Positions 16,108 to 25,726 of a stretch of DNA of 42,857 nucleotides are shown here, piece after piece. The position numbers and the translations under genes are program-made. The stretch's first letter is position 1; the number at the start of each line of letters is the position of its first letter. This DNA is from Clostridiales bacterium. Lineage in GTDB: Bacteria; Bacillota; Clostridia; Saccharofermentanales; Saccharofermentanaceae. Location: assembly GCA_024691135.1 (NCBI GenBank), contig JAILNZ010000174.1:1-42857 (forward strand). The letters are read 5' to 3'. Under the pieces are notes generated by a model. The model was not told where the DNA came from. It worked only from the letters and a program-made list of their open reading frames with translations, and did no database searches.

Positions 16108-16576
16108 CCGTATCGTTCCTTAATGATTCCAGTAAAGCTTTCTGCTGTTCGTTTCCGTAAAGCTCGATAAGATGAAGTCTGGCATTAGCCCTGTTGAGCT
16201 TTTCCTTTATATTACCGACCTTGATAAGTTCCTTGGGATCTGTCTGCTTTAAAAGATCCTCATTGGCTTTATAAGATATGTAAGCCCTGCGGATATCGAT
16301 ATCTTCAGGCCATTCGGCTGAATTCGATACTATGAGGACCATATGTTGACCGATCTCGGCATATCCTTCGGTAATGACACAGTATTTTGTCTCATCTCCG
16401 ATCCTTATGCTGCAGATACCGGGAAAAAGAGCAATGACAAGAGGCATATGACCTGCCATTATACCTACGGAACCGTCCTGAGAAGGCAAGGTTACACTGT
16501 CAGCTTTTGATTCAAAAAAGTTGGTATAAGGCGTAACTATCGTAACTCTTGTCTGATGTCTTTTCTCTTCTGCCAT
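16100..16576 (-). CDS. atpC: F-type ATP synthase epsilon subunit
   Basis: 158 residues. The N-terminal beta-sandwich contains VTIVTPYTNFFE, LPSQDGSVGIMAGHMPLVIAL (the conserved G-x-x-G-x-L-x-x-H-x-P segment) and GYAEI. The C-terminal part is a helical hairpin (about 95-155), longer than in minimal forms and able to act as the ATP-hydrolysis brake known for epsilon. It is the last gene of the atp operon, two bases after atpD. It sits in F1 next to gamma and the c-ring. Its stop overlaps that of the convergent FHA-domain gene. The residues following the GHMP segment agree with the family and no defect is visible. Confidence 0.95.
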   Translation of the reverse strand: MAEEKRHQTRVTIVTPYTNFFESKADSVTLPSQDGSVGIMAGHMPLVIALFPGICSIRIGDETKYCVITEGYAEIGQHMVLIVSNSAEWPEDIDIRRAYISYKANEDLLKQTDPKELIKVGNIKEKLNRANARLHLIELYGNEQQKALLESLRNDTAN

Positions 16577-16578
16577 TA

Positions 16579-17973
<1,395 letters not shown>

Positions 17974-17983
17974 TCACCTCTCG

Positions 17984-18919
17984 TCAAATATTGTTTGCCT
18001 GCTCGGCACCGTTGATGATCTCCGTAAGTTCGTTCGTGATCTTAGATTGTCTTGCCCTGTTGCTCATAAGCTCGAGCTTTTTGATCATCTCATCCGCGTT
18101 CTTGGAAGCATTGTCCATGGCGGTCATCCTTGCCGTCTGTTCGCTTGAATATGCCTCCACCATCGCGCCGTAGACCATCGCGTTAAGATATGTATCGATA
18201 AGAAAGTTAAAGACTGTTGATGCATCGGGACTATATTCCATCTCAGAACCCTGTTCGAGAGCGACACCCGGATCTCCGATGTTTTCCGGCAGGACTGCCA
18301 TGATGGATTTCTTGTTGATCGGAACGAGCCTTATTATGATCGGCTTCATATTGATCGCCGATTTCATCTTGGTATAGATCAGGTATACGAGGTCATAGTG
18401 ATTGATAAGGAACTTTTCCTTAATGATCGATGACACTTCACTTGCCTGGAAGAATGTCGGTTCGGAGATCAGATATGAGAACTCGGGATCGACGTTATAT
18501 CCGTCCTTTTTGAGCTTCTCCCTTGCTATGTTTCCGAAAACATAAAGCGTATAGTCAGTAGATAATCCCTTGCCGGTATTATCAAGGATCTTGCTTCTTA
18601 TATGATCTTCGGTACTCTTTACGACCTCGTTATTATATACACCCGCAAGTCCCTGCTCACCGCTTAGTACAAAGTAAGCGATCTTCCATGTGCCTTCTTT
18701 TTTCTGTACGAGATTACAGTAGGGATTATCGATCGTGTAGTCACCATGAAGGATCTCGAGCATACTCTCCGCACAAAGAGAAAAGAAAGGATATACGGTG
18801 TCATGAAGAGCTCTTGATCTCCTCATCTTTGAGGCGCTTACAAGCTGCATCGCACGCGTCATCTGTCCGATGTCATCTACACTCTTTATCCTCTTTTTTA
18901 TCTCGTTGGGATTCTGCAT
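17984..18919 (-). CDS. atpG: F-type ATP synthase gamma subunit
   Basis: 311 residues, somewhat longer than the usual ~290. SD AAGAAGGG before ATG 18919. The conserved ends that form the rotating coiled coil are clear: KKRIKSVDDIGQMTRAMQLVSASKMRR at the N-terminus (in part), and at the C-terminus AMDNASKNADEMI followed by NRARQSKITNELTEIINGA. The middle Rossmann-like domain (about 80-235) is more divergent and carries the extra length. Gamma is the central shaft linking the c-ring to the alpha3beta3 head. It sits 12 bases after the delta-alpha fusion and 16 before atpD. No sign of damage. Confidence 0.96.
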   Translation of the reverse strand: MQNPNEIKKRIKSVDDIGQMTRAMQLVSASKMRRSRALHDTVYPFFSLCAESMLEILHGDYTIDNPYCNLVQKKEGTWKIAYFVLSGEQGLAGVYNNEVVKSTEDHIRSKILDNTGKGLSTDYTLYVFGNIAREKLKKDGYNVDPEFSYLISEPTFFQASEVSSIIKEKFLINHYDLVYLIYTKMKSAINMKPIIIRLVPINKKSIMAVLPENIGDPGVALEQGSEMEYSPDASTVFNFLIDTYLNAMVYGAMVEAYSSEQTARMTAMDNASKNADEMIKKLELMSNRARQSKITNELTEIINGAEQANNI

Positions 18920-18931
18920 ATCGTCCCTTCT

Positions 18932-20869
18932 TTATTCTTTTTCCCTGTATTCTGTATGTTCCGTAATATACTTGAGCTTAAATTCTTCGTATATGTCGTC
19001 GACTTTTTTCTCGGTCTCGGGAGTAAACTCGCCTGAACTTCTTATAGTCCTTAAGACACTGTTATAAAGAACGTGCATATAATCAAGGAACTCGTCAACA
19101 AAGTCGCTGATGTCCTCCCTGGCCAGGAAGTTAAGCCTGTCAGTCGTCGCGACATGAAGCATTACGACCTGCTCTGCCATGGTAAGAGGAGAAAATTGTG
19201 CCTGCTTCATTATCGTATTAAGAACGACTCCTCGCCTTAACTGAAGCTGGGTATTTTCGTCAAGATCAGAACCGAATCTCGCGAAAGCAGCCATCTCACG
19301 TGCCTGGGCAAGAGAGATACGGAGCGGTCCTCCGACCTTCTTTATCGCCTTTGTTTGGGCTGCACCGCCTACACGGGATACGGAAAGACCGACGTTGATG
19401 GCAGGTCTTTGGCCCGAGAAGAACAGTTCTGATTCAAGATATATCTGACCGTCGGTTATGGAGATAACGTTGGTCGGGATATATGCGGAGATATCACCGC
19501 CCTGTGTCTCGATGATCGGAAGTGCCGTAATGGAAGCACCGCCGAGTTCGGAAGACAATTTGGCGGAACGCTCGAGAAGCCTTGAGTGGAGATAGAATAC
19601 GTCACCAGGATAAGCTTCACGTCCCGGAGGTCTTCTCAAAAGGAGTGATATTGCCCTGTATGCCTGAGCATGCTTACTTAAGTCATCGTAGACGATGAGA
19701 ACATCCTTCTTCTGCTTATACATGAATTCTTCCGCAATGGCACATCCTGCATAAGGAGCAATGTACTGAAGCGAAGCCGAATCGGATGAACTCGCGGCTA
19801 CAACAACTGTATAGGAAAGTGCGTCATGCTTTTCGAGAAGGTTTACGGTAGAAACGATCGTGCTCATCTTCTGACCGATGGCTACGTAAACGCAGATGAC
19901 ATTCTGGTGTTTCTGGTTGATTATCGTGTCGATCGCGATGGCTGTCTTTCCGGTCTGCCTGTCGCCGATTATGAGTTCACGCTGTCCCCTTCCTATCGGA
20001 GTAAGAGCATCGATAGCCGTAATACCTGTCTGCAGAGGCTTATTTACGGGAGATCTCTCAACAATGGAAGGAGCTTTTGATTCGATAGGCCTCTTATCCG
20101 TATAACGGATGATTCCTTTACCGTCGATCGGGTTTCCGAGAGGATTTATGACACGGCCCAAAAGGCCTCTTCCGACAGGAACGGATACGGTCTCGCCCGT
20201 TCTCTTACAGATCATGCCTTCAGTAACCGTCTCGGGTTTTGTAAGAAGTACTACGCCTACTTTGTCCATCTCGAGGTTCATGGCGATACCCGTGGCACCG
20301 CTCGAAAAGCTTATGAGCTCGGTTGATTTACATTTATTGATACCTTCAACGACTGCAACACCGTCGCTTACGCTCAAAACGGTGCCGACCTCGTCAATGG
20401 TCGTAACTTTAAGGAATGTATCCCTGATCTTACTCGTTACGCCGGTCCATGTAATGCTGTCATCCGCTTCGATCTCTTCATCGGTTGCCCAGAGATTCTG
20501 ATCATAAACGGCAGTTGTCGGAGCTTCGTTATACATCGCGAGAGCTTCTTTGATACTCTCCTTGATCTCCTGACCCGTAAAGTTCGAGATATCATTCTCT
20601 TTTATCTCCGATTCGTCAACGACCTTACGGTTACGCTTGATGAATTCGCTGATACGCTGGAGCTGACCCTTGACGCTGTAGTCATATAAGTGACCGAGAG
20701 CATAAATGGCAAATCCGCTGACAAGCGATTCATCGCGTTTTGCTTCATACTCATAATGCGAGATGTTATTGATCTCGGCAAAACGCTTAACGATGAGAGA
20801 GATCTTCTCATCGCTGAAATCGTCCGCGTAGACAAACTTGATTAAGATCGTCTTATCACTGTTCTGCAT
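18932..20869 (-). CDS. atpA: Fusion of ATP synthase delta C-terminal domain to alpha subunit
   Basis: 645 residues against the usual ~500-515 for alpha. Residues 8-80 match the C-terminal domain of delta/[17 protein letters not shown]-x-SVKGQL-x-RI correspond to the family's DPSLIGGF...G-x-x-x-D-x-S-V-R-G-x-L-x-R-L. Residues 98-113 ([16 protein letters not shown]) resemble the alpha N-terminal helix. A 30-residue acidic insert follows, then typical alpha from about 150: [24 protein letters not shown], Walker [10 protein letters not shown] (302-310), [17 protein letters not shown] and [10 protein letters not shown]. The delta N-terminal domain is absent and there is no separate atpH. ATG 20869 overlaps the end of atpF by 14 bases with GAGGTG upstream. 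No frame change is needed, so the fusion is encoded as one chain. Confidence 0.95.
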   Translation of the reverse strand: MQNSDKTILIKFVYADDFSDEKISLIVKRFAEINNISHYEYEAKRDESLVSGFAIYALGHLYDYSVKGQLQRISEFIKRNRKVVDESEIKENDISNFTGQEIKESIKEALAMYNEAPTTAVYDQNLWATDEEIEADDSITWTGVTSKIRDTFLKVTTIDEVGTVLSVSDGVAVVEGINKCKSTELISFSSGATGIAMNLEMDKVGVVLLTKPETVTEGMICKRTGETVSVPVGRGLLGRVINPLGNPIDGKGIIRYTDKRPIESKAPSIVERSPVNKPLQTGITAIDALTPIGRGQRELIIGDRQTGKTAIAIDTIINQKHQNVICVYVAIGQKMSTIVSTVNLLEKHDALSYTVVVAASSSDSASLQYIAPYAGCAIAEEFMYKQKKDVLIVYDDLSKHAQAYRAISLLLRRPPGREAYPGDVFYLHSRLLERSAKLSSELGGASITALPIIETQGGDISAYIPTNVISITDGQIYLESELFFSGQRPAINVGLSVSRVGGAAQTKAIKKVGGPLRISLAQAREMAAFARFGSDLDENTQLQLRRGVVLNTIMKQAQFSPLTMAEQVVMLHVATTDRLNFLAREDISDFVDEFLDYMHVLYNSVLRTIRSSGEFTPETEKKVDDIYEEFKLKYITEHTEYREKE

Positions 20870-21431
20870 TGATCTTGTTCACCTCTGCATCGAGCGTCTG
20901 ATTAGCATGTTTCAGACAGAGTTCCTCGAGTGTTTCCTTGGAAACGATCTCGCCTATGACCTTCTGGGAAACTTCAACGGCAAGATCCGTAACCTCGTCT
21001 TTTACCTCTTCAAGAGCAGATCTCTTGATCTTCTTGACCTCATCATCAGCTTTGATAAGCGTCTGCTGGGCATCTTCGTTAGCTCTGGATATAATGATAT
21101 TTGCCTGACTCTCGGCATTTTCCTTAGCTTCATTTACGATACGGGCTGCTTCGTTCCTCGCATCATCAATGATCTGCTTACTCTCCTCGATCCTGGCCTG
21201 AGCTTCCTGCTCTTTTTTCTCGGCTCCCTCGACATTGTCTTTTATGAGCTTCTGCCTGTCATTAAGAAGTTTGATCATCGGCTTAAAGATGAGAAACTTG
21301 ATGATGAGGAAAGAGATCAGGACAGTGATAACAGCTATAACTGCGGTTGAAAGATAACCGCCGAGCTGCTCGGGCGAGAAAAGTCCGCCTTCTGAACTTT
21401 CTGTTTCCAATAATATGAATTGATAAAGCAT
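20856..21431 (-). CDS. atpF: F-type ATP synthase b subunit (peripheral stalk)
   Basis: 191 residues from ATG 21431, eight bases after AGAGG; a TTG two codons earlier would sit too close to the SD. One N-terminal membrane helix (about 27-50: [20 protein letters not shown]) is followed by [27 protein letters not shown]-type sequence and a long charged coiled coil, the normal b layout. It dimerises and links the membrane a subunit with delta at the top of F1. The C-terminal tail beyond the conserved core extends about 20 residues ([20 protein letters not shown]). This end should contact the delta-like domain now carried by alpha. The last codons overlap the start of the fusion gene. Confidence 0.95.
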   Translation of the reverse strand: MLYQFILLETESSEGGLFSPEQLGGYLSTAVIAVITVLISFLIIKFLIFKPMIKLLNDRQKLIKDNVEGAEKKEQEAQARIEESKQIIDDARNEAARIVNEAKENAESQANIIISRANEDAQQTLIKADDEVKKIKRSALEEVKDEVTDLAVEVSQKVIGEIVSKETLEELCLKHANQTLDAEVNKINAEQ

Positions 21432-21469
21432 ATCCAAATCCTCTTAGAAAAGTAATTCTTCCCGAAAAA

Positions 21470-21739
21470 TCAGAATGTAAAGATCAACAGCAACGCAGTA
21501 ACGAGAGCGTAGATCGCAACTGACTCGATAAATACGATAGCCGTAAGAAGGAGTGTCTGGATCTTACTGAAGATCTCAGGCTGCCTTGCACCCGCTTCAA
21601 CTGCTTTTCCTGCAGCGATACCCATACCGATACCTGCACCCAGAGCACCGAGTCCGATAGCTATACCTGCTCCGAGTCCCGCAAATCCCTTCGGATCCAT
21701 AGCAAGCATGACCGGCATAAGATTAAATAACATGTTCAT
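21470..21739 (-). CDS. atpE: F-type ATP synthase c subunit (proteolipid ring)
   Basis: 89 residues, SD GCGGAGGTC before ATG 21739. Two membrane helices are joined by the polar loop ARQPE (51-55). Helix 1 is glycine-rich (AIGLGALGAGIGMGIAAGKA); helix 2 carries the ion-binding Glu72 in IESVAIYALV. Ser73 follows the Glu as in Na+-type rings, but the position of the Na+-ring Gln of helix 1 is Met39 and that of the Thr after Ser is Val74. The ion specificity is therefore not clear from sequence; protons seem more likely. The ring couples ion flow to rotation. It stands between atpB and atpF as usual. Confidence 0.96.
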   Translation of the reverse strand: MNMLFNLMPVMLAMDPKGFAGLGAGIAIGLGALGAGIGMGIAAGKAVEAGARQPEIFSKIQTLLLTAIVFIESVAIYALVTALLLIFTF

Positions 21740-21768
21740 ATTAAAGACCTCCGCATTAATTATCGTTA

Positions 21769-22656
21769 TCAGTTATTGGTGGCCGCAGCCATTTCTTTTT
21801 CTTTCTTCAACTGCTCTTTTTGAGCTTTCTTCAGAGCTTTCTTTTCTTTTTTCTCTTTGGCTATGATCTCTGCTTCGTGAGCACCCTCGACCACTTCCCC
21901 GATATAGGACATCAGAAGATATGAGAATACGACAGCCTGAAGTATACCGTCGATCAGGTCAAACCACAGTCCGAATACGGCAGGAAACAGTATCGGCGTT
22001 ACGATAGACAGAAATTCCATGAAAACAAATGCGCCGAATACGTTACCGAAGAGACGGAGTGATAATGATATCGGCTTGATGATATAGTCCAGTATCTTAA
22101 ACGGGATCATTGCCGCGATCGGCGATTTCAAAGAACCCCAGAATCCCTTTATGCCGACCATTCTTATCGATGTGGCGATGACATAGATGATAGCTACCAG
22201 GGCGAGAGCCACAGGAAATGCAATATTCTTGGCAGGCGGTGATACATGGAACCATGAGATGACGTTACAGGACAGGATTATCATTCCGAATGTTCCGATC
22301 ATCGGAGCGATGCTTTCCGCCTGTTCTTTTGAAAGGCCGAAGCCTTCACCAGAAGAGATTATGAGCTCGATGAGAAATTCGACTATCGTCTGTCCCTTTC
22401 CCGGTATCAGCTGCTTCTTTCTGACAGCGATGAGGAAAAGAACGATGATTATGGTGATCGCGATCCATGAGACTATCGTAGCGTCAGTGATCGCAAATTT
22501 GTGACCTCCGACCGTAAAGTATTCCTTCCACTGAAGGATACCTTCGTTGATCTCTTCGCCGATATTTCCGCCGGGTATTATCTTATCTATAAGGTGGTCT
22601 TTGAAGCTGGTCCAAAACCTGTAGCTCCATGAACCTGTGGATAACACAAGACCCAT
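21769..22656 (-). CDS. atpB: F-type ATP synthase a subunit
   Basis: 295 residues, first gene of the operon, SD ACGGAGGTAAG before ATG 22656. Several membrane helices are evident. The conserved segment SLSLRLFGNVFGAFVFMEF holds the essential Arg of helix 4 facing the c-ring, and the last helices read PAVFGLWFDLIDGILQAVVFSYLLMSYIGE. An N-terminal loop before the first helix (residues 20-50) and a lysine-rich, coil-like C-terminal tail (about 262-295, KEKKEKKALKKAQKEQLKKEKE) make it longer than usual. The basic tail on the cytoplasmic side is unusual and could touch the peripheral stalk; this is inference. No atpI gene precedes it. Confidence 0.95.
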   Translation of the reverse strand: MGLVLSTGSWSYRFWTSFKDHLIDKIIPGGNIGEEINEGILQWKEYFTVGGHKFAITDATIVSWIAITIIIVLFLIAVRKKQLIPGKGQTIVEFLIELIISSGEGFGLSKEQAESIAPMIGTFGMIILSCNVISWFHVSPPAKNIAFPVALALVAIIYVIATSIRMVGIKGFWGSLKSPIAAMIPFKILDYIIKPISLSLRLFGNVFGAFVFMEFLSIVTPILFPAVFGLWFDLIDGILQAVVFSYLLMSYIGEVVEGAHEAEIIAKEKKEKKALKKAQKEQLKKEKEMAAATNN

Positions 22657-22691
22657 ATTCTTACCTCCGTCATTCGTTTAATACTCATAAA

Positions 22692-22718
22692 GGAGTTCAG
22701 ACCAAAAATCTGAACTCC
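22692..22718 (-). terminator. Hairpin between upp and atpB (upp terminator or atp leader)
   Basis: Perfect ten-base arms GGAGTTCAGA / TCTGAACTCC with a seven-base loop, followed on the minus strand by TTTATGAGTATT. It fits a terminator for upp, but the T run is short, and a TATAAT (22737-22732, minus) lies upstream of it. If that box starts the atp message, the hairpin would lie in the atp leader. Confidence 0.65.
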
Positions 22719-22752
22719 GTGAGAAATCTATATTATAGCGAAACCAAAGATA

Positions 22753-23388
22753 TTACTTGGTTCCGAAAAGTCTGTCGCCCGCGTCACCGAGACCCGGAAC
22801 GATATATGCGTGATCATTGAGCTTCTCATCCTTGGCTGCGCAGTAGATCATTACGTCAGGATGATCATTTGCCAGTCTCTCGATGCCGCAAGGAGCCGCG
22901 ATAAGGCACATGAACTTGATATTCTTGATATTGCGCTCTTTAAGGAATGAGATGGCTGCAGAAGCGGAACCGCCTGTTGCGAGCATCGGATCCAGTACTA
23001 TAACGTCTCTTTCGGAAATATCATCAGGGAGCTTACAATAATACTCTACAGGCTTTAATGTCTTGGGATCCCTGTAAAGTCCTATATGTCCGACTCTGAC
23101 ATTCGGAATGAGAGTGGAAAAGCCGTCGACCATGCCAAGACCAGCTCTTAAGATCGGAACGATGGCAAGCTTCTTTCCCGCGATGACCTTGGTCTTCGCG
23201 ACAGCTACAGGAGTCTCGATCTCAACTTCCTTCAAGGGAAGATCTCTAGTCGCCTCATAAGCCATGAGCATGGCGATCTCCGATACGAGTTCCCTGAATT
23301 CCTTGGTAGAGGTATTCTTGTCCCTCAGGATGGATACCTTGTGCTGGATCAGAGGATGATCGAAAACAAATACATTATTGTGTTCCAT
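22753..23388 (-). CDS. upp: Uracil phosphoribosyltransferase
   Basis: 211 residues from ATG 23388, which follows CAGGAGG; the longer frame to 23433 has no SD and is rejected. It converts uracil + PRPP to UMP + PPi for pyrimidine salvage. Visible: [16 protein letters not shown] at the start, [13 protein letters not shown] (uracil/phosphate contacts), the PRPP loop [16 protein letters not shown], and the C-terminal [16 protein letters not shown]. Length and motifs are standard. It follows rpiB by 83 bases on the same strand and ends before a hairpin and the atp operon. The rpiB-upp order has been seen in other Firmicutes near atp genes (established context, from memory). Confidence 0.97.
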   Translation of the reverse strand: MEHNNVFVFDHPLIQHKVSILRDKNTSTKEFRELVSEIAMLMAYEATRDLPLKEVEIETPVAVAKTKVIAGKKLAIVPILRAGLGMVDGFSTLIPNVRVGHIGLYRDPKTLKPVEYYCKLPDDISERDVIVLDPMLATGGSASAAISFLKERNIKNIKFMCLIAAPCGIERLANDHPDVMIYCAAKDEKLNDHAYIVPGLGDAGDRLFGTK

Positions 23389-23471
23389 AAAATTTACCTC
23401 CTGTAATATCCTGTTCCGCAATGAGTTTACCACTCATGACAGTTATAGGAAAACTTAAATAGTTCAGAATA

Positions 23472-23924
23472 TTATTTGAAAAACCTTTCTTCCTGTTCGA
23501 TAAGAGCATTTACTCTTACGGCGTGCCTTTCCCCGAGGAACTCCTCTTCAAAGAAAGCATCGACCATACTGAGCGCAACACCGAGACCGACTACTCTTGC
23601 ACCCATTGCAAGGACCTGAGCGTTATTATGCTGTCTGCACATCCTGGCCATAAACTCGTTCGTGCAGAGCGCACACCTTAAGCCCTTGTACTTGTTGACC
23701 GTAAGAGAGATACCGATACCTGTGCCGCAGATCGCGATACCGCGCTCGCACTCCCCGCTTATGATAGCATCTGAAAGGAGCTGACCTGCCTCGACCCAGC
23801 TGTAGGGATCCGAAGCATTAACTGCGCCTAAAACGACAACCTCGTAACCTTTCTTTTCGAGATGCTCCTTGACCTTGATCTTAAGATCATATCCTGCATG
23901 ATCTGATGAAATAACTACCTTCAT
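23472..23924 (-). CDS. rpiB: Ribose-5-phosphate isomerase B
   Basis: 150 residues. Typical RpiB/LacAB fold: the N-terminal MKVVISSDHAGYDLK (Asp-His of the active site), RGIAICGTGIGISLTVNKYKGLRCALC with the catalytic Cys in CGTGIG, and NNAQVLAMGARVVG. It interconverts ribose-5-phosphate and ribulose-5-phosphate in the pentose phosphate pathway and feeds PRPP synthesis, which upp next door uses. It lies 15 bases after proA and 83 before upp, likely in one transcription unit. Close relatives isomerise other sugar phosphates (e.g. allose-6-phosphate), but gene context favours RpiB. Confidence 0.93.
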   Translation of the reverse strand: MKVVISSDHAGYDLKIKVKEHLEKKGYEVVVLGAVNASDPYSWVEAGQLLSDAIISGECERGIAICGTGIGISLTVNKYKGLRCALCTNEFMARMCRQHNNAQVLAMGARVVGLGVALSMVDAFFEEEFLGERHAVRVNALIEQEERFFK

Positions 23925-23939
23925 ATTACCTTCTCCTGA

Positions 23940-25220
23940 TTAGATTTTATGATGTATATGCTTGAAAGTGCTCTTGCCTGAAGCATAATCGCCTACTATC
24001 TGTCCGCTTCCCATGAGCTTGTATTTATAGGAAACAAGTCCTTCAAGTCCGACAGGACCCCTCGCATGAAGCTTACTCGTACTGACGCCGACCTCGGCAC
24101 CGAATCCGAACCTGAATCCGTCAGAAAAACGTGTCGAGCAGTTGACGAAGCAGCATCCGGAATCGACCGACAATGTAAACTTCGATGCCTTTTCATCATC
24201 AGTCGTAATGATCGCATCCGTATGACCCGAACCGTATCTGTTGATATGCGATATCGCTTCATCGATACCGTCAACGATCTTAAGGGAAACTTTGTAGTCA
24301 AGATATTCGTGGTGCCACTCCGTAACGGGTGAAAGTCCGAATTCGCTACAGAGCTCGTCATCACCGAACATCTCCACATTACGCTCTTTATACGCCTCGA
24401 AAAGGAGAGGCAGGATCTTATCCTTGATCTTCCTGTCGATCAATACTGTCTCCGTGGTATTACAGACGGCAACATACTGAGTCTTGCAGTCGATAAGGAT
24501 CTTAAGAGCCATGTCGATGTCGGCATCCTCAGCTATATATGTATGGCAGACGCCGTCCGCGTGACCTAAGACTGCGATGGTCGTATTCTTCATGATATAC
24601 TGAACGAATTCGTTGGATCCCCTCGGGATAATGAGATCGATATAGTCATTAAGACCAAGCATCTCGGTAACATCGGATCTTGACGTGATGAGATGGAGCC
24701 AGCCTTCAGGAAGCCCGGATTCAACACCCGTCTCATAGATGATCTTCGCGAGGATCGCATTGGTGTTCATGGCTTCGGATCCGCCCTTAAGGAAAACGCT
24801 GTTTCCGCTCTTAAGGCAGAGGCTTGCGATCTGAACGAGAGCGTCAGGCCTCGATTCAAAGATAACTCCGATAACGCCGATAGGACAGGATACGCGGTAA
24901 AGCTCAAGTCCGTCGTCCAAAGTCGTGTGAAGCGATACTTTGCCGAGAGGATCGTCAAGTTTTATCAGGCTTCTTATACCCTCGGTAACGTCTTTTATCT
25001 TGGTATCGTCGAATTTAAGTCTCTTAAGGAGCGGCATTGCAAGGCCGGAAACTTCCGCCTTATCAAGATCTTCACGGTTTGCCCTGATTATCTCGTCCCT
25101 GTTGTCGACGAGTGCCTTTGCAATGTTTTCAAGAGCGGTATTTTTAAGATCCGCTGAAGTACAGGCAAGGATCCTTGATGCCTCCTTGGCCTTCTGTGCA
25201 TGTATATAAAGATCACTCAT
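23940..25220 (-). CDS. proA: Glutamate-5-semialdehyde dehydrogenase (gamma-glutamyl phosphate reductase)
   Basis: 426 residues. Second step of proline synthesis: reduces gamma-glutamyl phosphate with NADPH to glutamate semialdehyde. An aldehyde-dehydrogenase-type fold: PIGVIGVIFESRPD, FLKGGSEAMNTN, IPRGSNEFVQYI, the catalytic Cys in QYVAVCNTTET, and the C-terminal SRFSDGFRFGFGAEVGVSTSK followed by ARGPVGLEGL. Length is normal. No proB is adjacent, so the kinase must be elsewhere. A TATAAT at 25252-25247 (minus), about 25 bases before the start, is a likely -10, with only weak -35 matches. It is the first gene of a proA-rpiB-upp run. Confidence 0.96.
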   Translation of the reverse strand: MSDLYIHAQKAKEASRILACTSADLKNTALENIAKALVDNRDEIIRANREDLDKAEVSGLAMPLLKRLKFDDTKIKDVTEGIRSLIKLDDPLGKVSLHTTLDDGLELYRVSCPIGVIGVIFESRPDALVQIASLCLKSGNSVFLKGGSEAMNTNAILAKIIYETGVESGLPEGWLHLITSRSDVTEMLGLNDYIDLIIPRGSNEFVQYIMKNTTIAVLGHADGVCHTYIAEDADIDMALKILIDCKTQYVAVCNTTETVLIDRKIKDKILPLLFEAYKERNVEMFGDDELCSEFGLSPVTEWHHEYLDYKVSLKIVDGIDEAISHINRYGSGHTDAIITTDDEKASKFTLSVDSGCCFVNCSTRFSDGFRFGFGAEVGVSTSKLHARGPVGLEGLVSYKYKLMGSGQIVGDYASGKSTFKHIHHKI

Positions 25221-25664
25221 ACTACACTTCCTGAATGTTTTTCTTGATTATACCAAAGTACAACCGGAATTACGTATTATATTTAAAAAAATGATAAGAT
25301 TTTCCCCGTTTGTATATAATGCACAAGCAAACGACTGATATTACTTTACCGCGATGACAAATAAACAATGACCAAGGGTTTTCCACACTGAAAATGTTGA
25401 TAATGTTGAAAACTTCGTTGATAACTCAATGACAGCAATTTCATTTTTTGATATGGCTTAAACCACTGATACAAGGGCGTTTAAGAAAACTCTTGACTTT
25501 TGTCTCAAAACAATTACGTAAATGTTACAGAAATGTTAACGGCTAGATATGGGCTTTTCGAACGATAAGAACAAAAATTCTCAAATGGTGTGTCCGTGTG
25601 TCAAGGACACTATTTTTCAGTTTTGAACTTGTATGGAAGTTATTCGCACTTTTCTGATTTAATC
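25221..25664. other. Long intergenic region with DnaA-box-like cluster
   Basis: About 500 bases without a convincing gene between proA (minus) and the methyltransferase (plus). It holds: a proA -10 (25247-25252); a plus-strand TATAAT (25315-25320) with no gene behind it; four DnaA-box-like nine-mers, TTTTCCACA (25379-25387), TGTTGATAA (25395-25403), TGTTGAAAA (25404-25412) and CGTTGATAA (25416-25424); and a hairpin GTGTCC/GGACAC (about 25590-25610) followed by TATTTTT, which looks like a plus-strand terminator. A short RNA could run between the orphan -10 and the hairpin, but nothing proves it. Confidence 0.4.
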
Positions 25665-25693
25665 TTGCCTCAAAGCCCTTTCTGACATATAAT
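25665..25693 (+). promoter_or_regulatory. Promoter of the RNA methyltransferase gene
   Basis: TTGCCT (25665-25670), 17-base spacer, TATAAT (25688-25693); the start codon is at 25727. Good sigma-A match. Confidence 0.8.
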
Positions 25694-25726
25694 TTCGATA
25701 CTGTTTTAAGAGGTAAATTTTTTATT

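Noticed and set aside
25379-25424. Chromosome replication origin
   Set aside because: DnaA-like boxes are imperfect and few, and no dnaA, dnaN, rpmH or parAB genes are nearby, so an origin call is not supported.
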